This document shows positions 1 to 8,285 of a stretch of 64,000 nt of DNA, one piece after another. The notes beneath the pieces were generated by a model, which was not told the origin of the DNA, searched no databases, and saw nothing but the letters and a program-made list of their open reading frames with translations. The stretch lies in NCBI RefSeq assembly GCF_018223745.1, contig NZ_CP073653.1, forward strand, positions 1,603,001-1,667,000. Direction: 5' to 3'. Made by a program: the position numbers and the translations under genes. How positions within the stretch are numbered: the first letter of the stretch is position 1; every line of letters starts with the position of its first letter. The stretch comes from Clostridium beijerinckii (lineage in GTDB: Bacteria > Bacillota > Clostridia > Clostridiales > Clostridiaceae).

Positions 1-384
1 ATAAAAATAAACCTTATTTGAAACAATCTGATAATCAGTATGCTCTTTTGCTAAAGCATTAAGATTATCTAGAGATAGATCTTTAAAATCATCTACTCTT
101 CCGCAACTTAAGCATTGTAAGTGAGGATGAGGTAATGAATTACCATCATATCTAAAGTTTCCTTCACCAACATTTATTTCTTGAATTAATCCTACATCAA
201 CTAATGTTTTTAATGCTTTATATACAGTAGCTAAACTCATAGTTGGATATTGGATATGAATATCAGAATAAATAACGTCTGCTGAAGGATGAGAAGTAGT
301 ATTAATTAAATAGTTATATACTGCAAGTCGTTGAGGAGTTAATTTTAGCTTTTTTTCTTTGAAAACTGAAGCTATTTGATCCAT
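1..384 (-). CDS. perR: Fur-family peroxide regulator, PerR type (3' end cut off by window)
   Basis: This is a metal-dependent DNA-binding repressor; PerR proteins sense peroxide by metal-catalysed oxidation of their own histidines. 128 residues are visible, about 10-20 short of the family length, because the gene runs off the left edge. An N-terminal winged helix (LTPQR near residue 15, ATVYKALK near 52) precedes the metal-binding part. The regulatory-site ligands of B. subtilis PerR all have counterparts here: H32, D80 in RYD, H86, H88 and D99. Aspartate at position 80, where Fur has glutamate, favours PerR over Fur. The first zinc CxxC is C91/C94; the second would lie outside the window. 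The ATG follows a GAGGT ribosome site. A target operator is seen at 46605-46619. Confidence 0.88.
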   Translation of the reverse strand, partial: MDQIASVFKEKKLKLTPQRLAVYNYLINTTSHPSADVIYSDIHIQYPTMSLATVYKALKTLVDVGLIQEINVGEGNFRYDGNSLPHPHLQCLSCGRVDDFKDLSLDNLNALAKEHTDYQIVSNKVYFY

Positions 385-419
385 TTTAAAAACCTCACTT
401 CTATTAGTTTTATGTATCG

Positions 420-449
420 ATTATAGCATAGAAATAAAGAAGGAGTCAA
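420..449 (-). promoter_or_regulatory. promoter of the perR-like gene
   Basis: Reading leftward, TTGACT (449-444) and a perfect TATAAT (425-420) are separated by 18 bp, about 35 bp before the ATG at 384. This is a good housekeeping-sigma promoter. I saw no clear PerR box overlapping it, so autoregulation is not supported here. Confidence 0.65.
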
Positions 450-615
450 CTAATTAATTAATACTATTTTTAAACAATTATTATTATTTAGAGAAATATT
501 GTTAATAAAAATGCAAAGAAAAAGATTGAGTTTGCTTAATTTGAACATTTAATTATAAATAAACATGCAATTTCAATTAATTTTCTGATAATTGAATGAA
601 AATATCAAAAATTTG

Positions 616-644
616 TTGTACATTAAAGAAAAGTCTGTTAAAAT
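616..644 (+). promoter_or_regulatory. candidate promoter of the small gene at 798
   Basis: TTGTAC (616-621) and TAAAAT (639-644) are separated by 17 bp. The -35 is weak and the -10 good. The predicted leader contains the two palindromes at 661-700. Confidence 0.45.
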
Positions 645-660
645 ATAACTAAGCAGAGTG

Positions 661-700
661 TGTTAATTAATTAACATACTATAGTAATTATAATTACTAT
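661..700. repeat. two adjacent perfect palindromes
   Basis: Positions 661-676 read TGTTAATTAATTAACA and 681-700 read ATAGTAATTATAATTACTAT. Both are perfectly self-complementary and are separated by four bases. They lie between the candidate promoter at 616-644 and the GTG start at 798, so they could be paired operators for a dimeric repressor or hairpins in the leader. Which protein would bind is unknown. The rest of 385-797 shows only AT-rich sequence. Confidence 0.6.
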
Positions 701-797
701 TTCTACAAAAAAATGATAATTTTTATTACAGACTTAATCAAAATCATTTAGCCTATGATAAAAATATAAATAGAAATTGATGAGGAGGCGTATTTTT

Positions 798-1124
798 GTG
801 GGAAAATATAAAGTTGGGGACGAATTAATAATTGTAAATGATCCAAGCAAGGATAATGAGAAGTTAAAGGAATTAACAAAATTAACTGTTGATGGAGACT
901 TCGCACAAATATCTTGGGGAATAAAAATATTAGAAGTAGAATATGACAAGCCATATGTGACATTAACTTATAAAAATGTTAAAGGCGAGAAAAATAAAGT
1001 TTTTTCTGAATGTAGAGACATAGAGAACTTTGATAAAGAAAAAGTTTTGGAAAAGGCATTACTTAGAGCATTCCAAAATGAACTTATAAATATATCAGTT
1101 GTTAAGAATATTTGTCAAATATAA
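798..1124 (+). CDS. hypothetical protein, 108 residues
   Basis: I do not recognise this protein as a named family. It is a small soluble protein rich in lysine, glutamate and aspartate, with no signal peptide, membrane segment or cysteine cluster. The N-terminal part (GDELIIVND) and middle look like alternating beta strands, and the last 35 residues look helical. An upstream in-frame ATG at 780 overlaps the ribosome site GAGGAGG (782-788), so the GTG at 798 is the better start. It has its own candidate promoter and a strong terminator, so it is probably a single-gene unit. Expression is strongly suggested by these signals; function is unknown. Confidence 0.7.
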   Translation: MGKYKVGDELIIVNDPSKDNEKLKELTKLTVDGDFAQISWGIKILEVEYDKPYVTLTYKNVKGEKNKVFSECRDIENFDKEKVLEKALLRAFQNELINISVVKNICQI

Positions 1125-1130
1125 TTATAA

Positions 1131-1167
1131 AAATTAAGGAGCATTATAAAAAATGCTCCTTAATTTT
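1131..1167 (+). terminator. rho-independent terminator
   Basis: The arms AAATTAAGGAGCATT and AATGCTCCTTAATTT form a 15-bp stem with a short loop, followed by a short T run. Confidence 0.8.
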
Positions 1168-1266
1168 ACATAGAATTCCATTGTAAAATCTTTACTTTTA
1201 AGGGCGTTTGTAATATAATGAATTCATAAATTTATGAGATTTATAAATTATTAGGATGAGAAAAGG

Positions 1267-1503
1267 ATGGCGGGTTTTATGAGTAGGTGTCCATTTTGGT
1301 CAACAACAAAAGAGAAAGTGGAGTGTTATAGTGAATGCCCTATAAAAAGTGAATCATTAAAAGGGCAAGATGATAAGCTTTGCATTTTTAATGAATGTAG
1401 TGAGTCAAGCAGTATCGATTTTAAGGAAATTATGAAGGAAGACTACGGTTTTCTAAATTTGCCTATATATGATGACGAAAAAAGAACAAATATTAACTAT
1501 TAA
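1267..1503 (+). CDS. small cysteine-containing hypothetical protein
   Basis: This is a 78-residue soluble protein with five or more cysteines in its first two thirds, spaced around RCPFWS, VECYSECP and LCIFNEC. The pattern suggests metal binding or disulfides, which is inference. Short proteins beginning CPFWS are familiar from Clostridium genomes, but I know no assigned function. An alternative ATG at 1279 (protein starting MSRCPFW) is as plausible, because the purine-rich stretch before it resembles a ribosome site. It stands alone between two terminators. Confidence 0.65.
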   Translation: MAGFMSRCPFWSTTKEKVECYSECPIKSESLKGQDDKLCIFNECSESSSIDFKEIMKEDYGFLNLPIYDDEKRTNINY

Positions 1504-1514
1504 TGCTAAAGAAA

Positions 1515-1557
1515 TATAGATTAGAATATATGAAAATATTCTAATCTATATTTTTAT
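1515..1557 (+). terminator. rho-independent terminator
   Basis: A 15-bp perfect stem (1515-1529 with 1536-1550) is followed directly by TTTTTATT. It can end the gene at 1267 and faces the 3' end of pncB. Confidence 0.8.
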
Positions 1558-1645
1558 TGATAAAAGAAGTATATGTTTATTTGATCTATAAAAATATTAT
1601 AATATTTATAGATAAGTTCGCGAATTAACTTAGTTTTGTAGAGTT

Positions 1646-3130
1646 TTACTCTTGTGCTTCATAAGAGTTTGTATATTTATGAAGAAGAGAATGTTTTAAA
1701 GACCATAAATTTTGTGATAAATCAACATAATAAGTATGAGGATTTTCAAATCTAAGTACTTCAGGCCACAGCTTATCAGTTTCAAGTTTTGAAAAATCTT
1801 TTATTTCTAAAACTGTAGGAGATTTATACACGCACTTTCCACTTTTGAATATTGGTGATTGAAGTTCTTTAGTGTAATAGTTCTTGATTTTTTTTCTCTT
1901 CCATGTATGAATAGGGTCGAATATTATTAATGGTTCATTCTCGTTAATGTTTTCATCTCTTAAAGTAATTAAATCCGCAATGGCCTTGTGAGAGTTTTTA
2001 TCAAATATTCTTATTATCTTCTTAAAACCTGGATTTGTTATTTTTTCTTCATTTTCGCTTATTTTAATTTTAGGGATAATGTCATTATCACCTTCCAATG
2101 CAACTAATTTATAAACGCCGCCAAAAACTGGTTCTGACTTAGCAGTTATAAGTCGCTCACCAACTCCAAAAGAGTTTATACATGCACCTTGATCTAATAC
2201 ATCTTTTATAATATGCTCATCAAGAGAGTTAGAAACTACAATTCCACAATCTTCATATCCAGCTTCATCTAACATCTTTCTGCATTTTCTTGTTAGATAA
2301 GTAATATCGCCAGAATCTATTCTTATGCCACGAGGTCTCTTGCCAAGAGGTTTTAAAACTTCATTAAATACTTTTATTGCATTTGGAATTCCTGACTTTA
2401 TGACATTGTAGGTATCAATAAGTAATACACAATCATCTGGATAAATTTCAGCCCAGGCTTTAAAAGCATCATATTCTGTATCGTATAATTGAACCCAACT
2501 ATGAGCCATAGTTCCAACAGCAGGTATATTAAACATTCTGTCTGACATAGTGCAGGCTGTTGAACTACATCCACCTATAATAGCTGCTCTAGCACCATAA
2601 ATTGCGCCGTCATAACCTTGAGCTCTTCTTGAACCAAATTCCATTACAGGACGCCCATCTGCTGCTCTACAAATTCTATTAGCTTTTGTAGCAATTAGTG
2701 TCTGATGATTTATTGTTAAAAGAATCATTGTTTCAAGGAATTGAGCCTGAATTACAGGGCCACGAACAGTTACAAGAGGTTCGTTTGGAAATACTGGGTT
2801 CCCTTCTGGAACAGCCCAAACATCGCAACTAAAATCGAAGTCCCTTAGATAGTCAAGAAATTCTTCGGAGAAGGCGTGTTTATCTCTTAGATAAGTAATG
2901 TCGTCATCAGTAAATTTTAAAGTGCTTAAATAATCAATTAATTGTTCAACTCCAGCCATTATACAGTATCCGCCATCATCGGGGATTCGCCTAAAGAACA
3001 TATCAAAGTATGCTATTTTGTCTTTAAGTCCTTTACGGAAATAACCATTACCCATAGTCAATTCATAAAAATCAACTAACATCGTTAAATTTCGTTCATC
3101 CTTAACATTAAAACTAGATTTATTATCCAT
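1646..3130 (-). CDS. pncB: nicotinate phosphoribosyltransferase
   Basis: The enzyme makes nicotinate mononucleotide from nicotinate and PRPP with ATP, the first step of NAD salvage in the cytoplasm. The 494-residue length fits the family. Seen in the sequence: the N-terminal FYELTMGNGYF motif, the EFGSRRAQG segment near residue 165 that contacts phosphoribosyl groups, GTMAHSWVQ near 210 with the conserved phosphorylatable histidine, and IRIDSGD near 270 in the barrel core. The ATG follows AAAGGAG. It is a single-gene unit facing a helicase across about 300 bp that hold no other gene and only AT-rich sequence. No NAD-related operator could be identified. Confidence 0.96.
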   Translation of the reverse strand: MDNKSSFNVKDERNLTMLVDFYELTMGNGYFRKGLKDKIAYFDMFFRRIPDDGGYCIMAGVEQLIDYLSTLKFTDDDITYLRDKHAFSEEFLDYLRDFDFSCDVWAVPEGNPVFPNEPLVTVRGPVIQAQFLETMILLTINHQTLIATKANRICRAADGRPVMEFGSRRAQGYDGAIYGARAAIIGGCSSTACTMSDRMFNIPAVGTMAHSWVQLYDTEYDAFKAWAEIYPDDCVLLIDTYNVIKSGIPNAIKVFNEVLKPLGKRPRGIRIDSGDITYLTRKCRKMLDEAGYEDCGIVVSNSLDEHIIKDVLDQGACINSFGVGERLITAKSEPVFGGVYKLVALEGDNDIIPKIKISENEEKITNPGFKKIIRIFDKNSHKAIADLITLRDENINENEPLIIFDPIHTWKRKKIKNYYTKELQSPIFKSGKCVYKSPTVLEIKDFSKLETDKLWPEVLRFENPHTYYVDLSQNLWSLKHSLLHKYTNSYEAQE

Positions 3131-3428
3131 AATAATCTCCTTTAAAAAACATGTAAATAATTTTATTTTATAATTATCGTTTAATCCATTATAAATTAAA
3201 ATGCATAAAACTATTGTACATCTATAAGAGTTTGATTACAATATAGTTGCTTATAACTTAAAATCAGACATATATTAATTTTTTGAATTTAAGTAGAAAA
3301 TATTCAGTATTATGAGAGAAAATGAAATTCATATAGTAAATATGGAAAGAATTTAAAATATGTAAGTCTTATATAAAGAAATTCATAAATGCTGAAATGT
3401 AAATAGGAATGAAAGAAGGAGCATTACA

Positions 3429-5444
3429 GTGGGGTACGATCTTGATAAATATCAGATGGATGCAGTAAAAGCAGAAGAAAAAAATGTCTTGATAGTTGCA
3501 GCACCTGGATCTGGAAAAACTACGGTTATAATAAATAGAGTTGATTATCTAGTAAAGCATAAAAGAGTAGCTAATGGAAATATAATAGTAATTACATTTA
3601 CAAAAGCTGCAGCGCAGAATATGAAGAATAGATATGTATCTAAATTTGATACAAACAGTTCGCCTTTTTTTGGGACATTCCATGGCTTATTTTATAAGAT
3701 ACTTTTGAGATGTGGAAGAAATATCGACATAGTTGATGGGGCCGTTGTTCACAAAATAGTTAGTAATATTTTAGGTAAGTACTTTGATGAAGTTAATGAA
3801 GATAAAATTAAAGAAGCAATAAATAACATTTCTTTGTATAAAACTTCAAGAGTTCCTCTAAATGAATTTAAGCCATCAATTGCAAAAGAAATTTTTGAAG
3901 AAGCATTAGAAAAATATGAAGAATATAAAAAAGAACACAACAAAAGAGATTTTGACGATCTAGCTATAGAAGTATTAGAATTGCTAAAGAATGATAAGAA
4001 TATGTTGTTGTCTTATAGGAAATTATTCAAGTATGTTTTAGTTGATGAGTTTCAAGATTGTGATGAAATGCAAATAGATTTTTTAAGGTTAATAAATGAT
4101 GGGGAAGATAATAATTTTTTTGCAGTGGGAGATGAAGATCAATGTATTTATTCTTTTAGAGGGTCAAAGCCAGAGTATATGGTTAACTTTGATAAAATAT
4201 TTATGGGTGGGAAAAAATATTATTTATCTATAAATTATAGAAGCAGAATGAATATAGTTGATAAATCAAAAACTGTAATAGCGTATAATGAAAAGCGAAA
4301 TAATAAAGAAATAAAATGGAATAAAGAGTGTGATGGCATTGTTAAGTGGTTTAATCCATATAATGAAAAGATGCAGGCTGAAAGTTTGACTGATATAGTT
4401 ATAAATAATAAAACTTTAGGAATTAATTATGAAGATAATGCAGTATTGTATAGAACCAATATAGAGTCTATGTCTGTTATTGATGTATTAACTAAAAGAA
4501 AGATCCCATTTACACTGCTTGATAGAGAATATAATTTTTTTGAGCATTTTATTTGCAGGGATTTAATATCATATTTAAGATTAAGTGTAAATGAATTTGA
4601 TAGAAATAGCTTCTTGCAAATAATAAATAGGCCTTTCAGATATATAAGTAAGGGAAATTTATTTTATATAAAAAATTATGATAGAGAAGAGAGTCCATTT
4701 ACTATAATTATTAGCAAAGAAGATACACCACCATTTCAAAAGAAAAAGCTTGATGAGTTAAGAAAAGATATAAACTATTTAAATAAGATATCTTTATCAT
4801 CAGCAATTGCATATATAGTAATGGATTTAGGATATAGAGATTATCTTCAGGAATATGCTAATAAATTTAATCAAAGTTTTGAGGATTTAGAAGATATAAT
4901 AGAAGAATTTAAATTATCAGCAGAAGGATATAAAACTATATTTGAATTTCTAGAACATATAGAGGAAGTAAAACAAAGTATAGAGGAAAGTAAAAGAAAA
5001 ACTAAGAGAGAAGGAGTTATCTTAAGTACTATACATGGAGTAAAAGGAATGGAATTTAAGAATGTCTATGTTATAAATTGTGTAGAGGAAACTATACCTC
5101 ATGCATCAAGTATAAAGGAAAATATTGAGGAAGAACGAAGATTATTTTATGTTGGAATAACTAGGGCGATAGATAACCTGTATCTATTTTCTCCAAGGAG
5201 CAGGAAAGGTCAATTTAAGGATGTTTCGAGGTTTGTTGTAGAAGGAAAATTAAATGATATGCCTGTTGATACTTATGGATACGAGATAGGAAATAAAGTA
5301 GCCCATAGAACTTATGGTATTGGAGAAATCGCAGGATTTGATGAAAATGACAAAGATAAGATTAAATTGAAGTTTGATGATGGACTTTTTAGGAGTTTTT
5401 CCTTGAAAATTTTGGTTGATAACAATTTGATATCAAAATGTTAA
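3429..5444 (+). CDS. UvrD/PcrA-like ATP-dependent DNA helicase (superfamily 1A)
   Basis: This is a 3'-5' DNA helicase-like ATPase for repair or replication restart. The 671 residues carry the superfamily 1 motifs in order: Q motif (YQMDAV), Walker A APGSGKT near 25, TFTKAAA (Ia), LVDEFQDCD near 206 (II), VGDEDQCIYSFRGSKPEYM near 236 (III), YRSR (IV), STIHGVKGMEFKNVYV near 535 (V) and EERRLFYVGITRA near 570 (VI). The final 45 residues (KVAHRTYGIGEI) resemble the Tudor-like tail of PcrA that contacts RNA polymerase. It is shorter than PcrA (about 740), so I leave the symbol empty. The start is GTG, with AAGGAG seven bases upstream. Confidence 0.93.
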   Translation: MGYDLDKYQMDAVKAEEKNVLIVAAPGSGKTTVIINRVDYLVKHKRVANGNIIVITFTKAAAQNMKNRYVSKFDTNSSPFFGTFHGLFYKILLRCGRNIDIVDGAVVHKIVSNILGKYFDEVNEDKIKEAINNISLYKTSRVPLNEFKPSIAKEIFEEALEKYEEYKKEHNKRDFDDLAIEVLELLKNDKNMLLSYRKLFKYVLVDEFQDCDEMQIDFLRLINDGEDNNFFAVGDEDQCIYSFRGSKPEYMVNFDKIFMGGKKYYLSINYRSRMNIVDKSKTVIAYNEKRNNKEIKWNKECDGIVKWFNPYNEKMQAESLTDIVINNKTLGINYEDNAVLYRTNIESMSVIDVLTKRKIPFTLLDREYNFFEHFICRDLISYLRLSVNEFDRNSFLQIINRPFRYISKGNLFYIKNYDREESPFTIIISKEDTPPFQKKKLDELRKDINYLNKISLSSAIAYIVMDLGYRDYLQEYANKFNQSFEDLEDIIEEFKLSAEGYKTIFEFLEHIEEVKQSIEESKRKTKREGVILSTIHGVKGMEFKNVYVINCVEETIPHASSIKENIEEERRLFYVGITRAIDNLYLFSPRSRKGQFKDVSRFVVEGKLNDMPVDTYGYEIGNKVAHRTYGIGEIAGFDENDKDKIKLKFDDGLFRSFSLKILVDNNLISKC

Positions 5445-5478
5445 ATTAAAAAGATAATAATTAAATTTAAGTTGGTGG

Positions 5479-5532
5479 AACTCCATTCATGTAACAGTTG
5501 AGAAATTATTATGTGAATGGAGTTATTTTATT
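5479..5532. terminator. bidirectional terminator between convergent genes
   Basis: AACTCCATTCA (5479-5489) pairs with TGAATGGAGTT (5514-5524), followed by ATTTTATT. It lies between the helicase stop and the stop of the binding-protein gene. Confidence 0.7.
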
Positions 5533-5538
5533 GTTAAA

Positions 5539-6534
5539 TTATTTGATCACAAGACTTTTATAATTATCCTTTGTAATCACTTTATCTTTTACCAAATATT
5601 TATCAGGAATATTTTTATTAAGCAAAAGGTTCTCCATAAGTTCCTGAGCTGCAATTTCTCCAACTTCTGTAGCACTTATGTATGCAGACGCTATAAGAGG
5701 AGAGTTTTCTTTTTGAAATTCATCCTTTGCTACATATCCACCTACCCCTACAGCAACAGCATTTTCTGCAAGACCAGATTGATCCAGTGCTTTTATTGCA
5801 CCAATGGTGCCAGCTTCATTTGCAGACATGACAAACCAATTCTTTATATTTTTATTAGACGTTATAGTTGATGCGGCAGAATAAAAACTTTTTTCTGATT
5901 GTCCATTATATTCGGCTTGAAAAATATTTTCTCTTGGAAAGCTTGGAAGTCTATCTTTAAATGTTTCTAACTGTCCTTCAGTTCTAGGTATGCAGCTAGA
6001 TACAGAATCCATTGACATAAGCAGAAGTCCTGAAGAATTAGGATCACTTAATTTATTATTCTTTTCTAAATAATCTACCATGAGACTAGTCATATCCCTT
6101 CCAATTTGATTAGAATCTATTCCGACAAATGGTGCAATATAATTACCTTCATCATCAGTAAGCGGATCGTCGCAGGCTATAACAGCAATATTTGATTTCT
6201 TACATCTATCTATAGTGATTTTACTTAATTTTTGATCAGGAACGCATATTAATATACCATCTACTTTTTGAGTAATTAAATTATCCAAAGCAGATAAATA
6301 CACATCAGGATTCATTTTAGCATCTATAGTAATTACATCTTTAGCCCCCATAGCTAAAGCCTTATTTTTAGCAGCCTCACTTTCTTCCTGAAACCAAGCT
6401 TCATCTAAAGTTTTGTAAATAACGGCAATAACTAAATCAGATTTTTTTGAGCTCTGTTTAGAAGTTGTAGTATCACAAGAGAAAGCAAAACTAGATAAAA
6501 TTATTATTACAACTAAAAGTATTTTCTTATTCAT
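5539..6534 (-). CDS. sugar-binding lipoprotein, arabinose-binding-protein-like (AraF fold)
   Basis: This is an extracytoplasmic periplasmic-binding-protein type I lipoprotein. The signal peptide ends in FAFSC, a lipobox with the anchoring cysteine near residue 20. Signature pieces match E. coli AraF in order: DEAWFQEE, GILICVPDQKL, VIACDDPL, MSANEAGTIGAIKAL, AVGVGGY and VITKDNYKS. The internal ATG at 6534 is the start, because an upstream in-frame TTG at 6555 overlaps the AAAGGA ribosome site. No ABC permease or ATPase gene is nearby. It is the last gene of a kinase-regulator-binding protein cluster, so it more likely presents ligand to the kinase than feeds a transporter (inference, by analogy with XylFII-LytS/YesN of C. 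beijerinckii). The ligand could be a pentose or another sugar. Confidence 0.88.
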   Translation of the reverse strand: MNKKILLVVIIILSSFAFSCDTTTSKQSSKKSDLVIAVIYKTLDEAWFQEESEAAKNKALAMGAKDVITIDAKMNPDVYLSALDNLITQKVDGILICVPDQKLSKITIDRCKKSNIAVIACDDPLTDDEGNYIAPFVGIDSNQIGRDMTSLMVDYLEKNNKLSDPNSSGLLLMSMDSVSSCIPRTEGQLETFKDRLPSFPRENIFQAEYNGQSEKSFYSAASTITSNKNIKNWFVMSANEAGTIGAIKALDQSGLAENAVAVGVGGYVAKDEFQKENSPLIASAYISATEVGEIAAQELMENLLLNKNIPDKYLVKDKVITKDNYKSLVIK

Positions 6535-6600
6535 GTAAATATAAATTCCTTTCAAAATTTTTAAAATGTATATTTGGAGTAGTTATAAGCCATTACCCAA

Positions 6601-8226
6601 CTATAGATTTTTAAAATAAGAGTCTCTGAATTGGTTCGGAGTGATACCTGTAACTTTTTTAAATAAAATACTAAATTGTTGAGGACTATTAAATCCAAGT
6701 TTGTCTGATATTTCATAAAGCTTATAGTTAGTTGATAAAATTATTTCTTTAGATTTTTCAATTCTAGCTTTTAAAATATACTGCGTAACATTTTCACCTG
6801 TTTCTTCTTTAAAGATTCTGCATAAATAAACTTTATGGACATTAATGTTTTCTGCTATATCTGTTAGACTAAGAGATTGATTAAAGAGATTTTTGTTTAT
6901 GTAATCTATGGAATCAGCAACCTTTTTACTATATTTATTTTTAAAAGAGTTATTAAAATTAATATTTATTATTTTAGTAAAGATCTCAATAAACCATCCG
7001 CTCATTTCTTCAACGGTTTCTTTTGTTGATAATATTTCTATAGGTAGGTATGAAGTTGAAAAAATATCTTCATAAGCTATAGAATATCTATTACAGGTTC
7101 TTACTACTAAATCTAGGAGAGAGGAGTTTATATAATTTAGATAATTAAACTGCATAAATCCTCGTATATCTTTATCATATAAGTGAGTTAACTCTGATTT
7201 TAAGTTTTCAATATTATTTTGTTCAATAGCTATATTAATGGCATTAATTCTTTTTGCTAAAGTATCAGTATCTAAATCTAAATTTTTTACAAAGGTATTA
7301 TTTAAAATTATAGTATCATTGCCTAGGAATACCTTCATTTTAGAAAGTTTAAATGCTTCATCAAAGTATTTCTTTATTTTAAATGGCTTTTTAAATGTTG
7401 AGCTCACACTTATTGTTAAGCTGATATTATGCATGAGGGAAATCCTTTTTCTTATTTCCTGCGCTAAATAATAACACTCATTTATTATATCCGCTTCACT
7501 AATGGTTGGCGACAAGCGTACAATAGCTGTGAATTCTCCATTTTCACTATAAAAACATTCACCAATATTGAGTTCTTCGATGGTTTCAGAAACATTTTTT
7601 ATTATTTCATTAAGGGTATTTGTATAGAAATTCTCATCTTCTATATATTTAAAAAAGTTATCTATCTGGATAAGGAAAAGAACAAAAAGTTTTCCGTTTA
7701 GATTAAGGTTAAGGTTTTCAATAAGGTTATAACAATCGTCTTGACTTATATCATTAAATATAAGCTTTCTTAGTGCAATATCCTTATTTTCCTTTAGGAA
7801 ATTTAAAAGTTTATGTTCTTTTTTTATTTCACTCTTTTTTATAGTTATATTATCAAGATCAGTTTTAGTTTTTGCTAATATTCCATATAGATCATTAGGT
7901 GTTATTAAATCTTTTATCAAGTAGTCTGTTACGCCCATTTTCATAGCTCTTTGCGCATACGTAAAGTCCTCATAGCAGCTTAATATTAAAAATTTTTGAG
8001 ATTTATTTATTTTCTGTACTTCTTCTATTAAATCTAAACCATCTATAATAGGCATTTGTATATCTGTAATAATAAGATCTGGTTTTATATCAGTATATTT
8101 GTCCAGTGCGTCTTTACCATTTGAAGCGCTATATACTATTCTAAAATCAGTGTCTTCCCAATTTATGATGCACAAGAGAATTTCTCGTGCAGGTATTTCA
8201 TCGTCTACAATCATTACTTTATACAT
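6601..8226 (-). CDS. response regulator, YesN type (REC plus AraC-family HTH)
   Basis: This is the DNA-binding half of a two-component system, 541 residues. The receiver domain (1-120) has the acidic pair VDDE, the phospho-acceptor aspartate in LIITDIQMP near 54 and the conserved lysine in DYLIKDL near 104. A long linker with no obvious motif follows, then a C-terminal AraC double helix-turn-helix (about 440-541) ending in SPQQFSILFKKVTGITPNQFR, the usual AraC signature. The ATG at 8226 has AGGAGG at good spacing; reading from further upstream would overlap the kinase gene. It lies 59 bp after the kinase stop and 66 bp before the binding-protein start. The divergent symporter is the obvious target candidate. 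Confidence 0.93.
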   Translation of the reverse strand: MYKVMIVDDEIPAREILLCIINWEDTDFRIVYSASNGKDALDKYTDIKPDLIITDIQMPIIDGLDLIEEVQKINKSQKFLILSCYEDFTYAQRAMKMGVTDYLIKDLITPNDLYGILAKTKTDLDNITIKKSEIKKEHKLLNFLKENKDIALRKLIFNDISQDDCYNLIENLNLNLNGKLFVLFLIQIDNFFKYIEDENFYTNTLNEIIKNVSETIEELNIGECFYSENGEFTAIVRLSPTISEADIINECYYLAQEIRKRISLMHNISLTISVSSTFKKPFKIKKYFDEAFKLSKMKVFLGNDTIILNNTFVKNLDLDTDTLAKRINAINIAIEQNNIENLKSELTHLYDKDIRGFMQFNYLNYINSSLLDLVVRTCNRYSIAYEDIFSTSYLPIEILSTKETVEEMSGWFIEIFTKIININFNNSFKNKYSKKVADSIDYINKNLFNQSLSLTDIAENINVHKVYLCRIFKEETGENVTQYILKARIEKSKEIILSTNYKLYEISDKLGFNSPQQFSILFKKVTGITPNQFRDSYFKNL

Positions 8227-8285
8227 GCTATTTGCCTCCTTTTTTAGAATTAAGGCACACTGACTTGTTATTTCCCGAATGTGCT

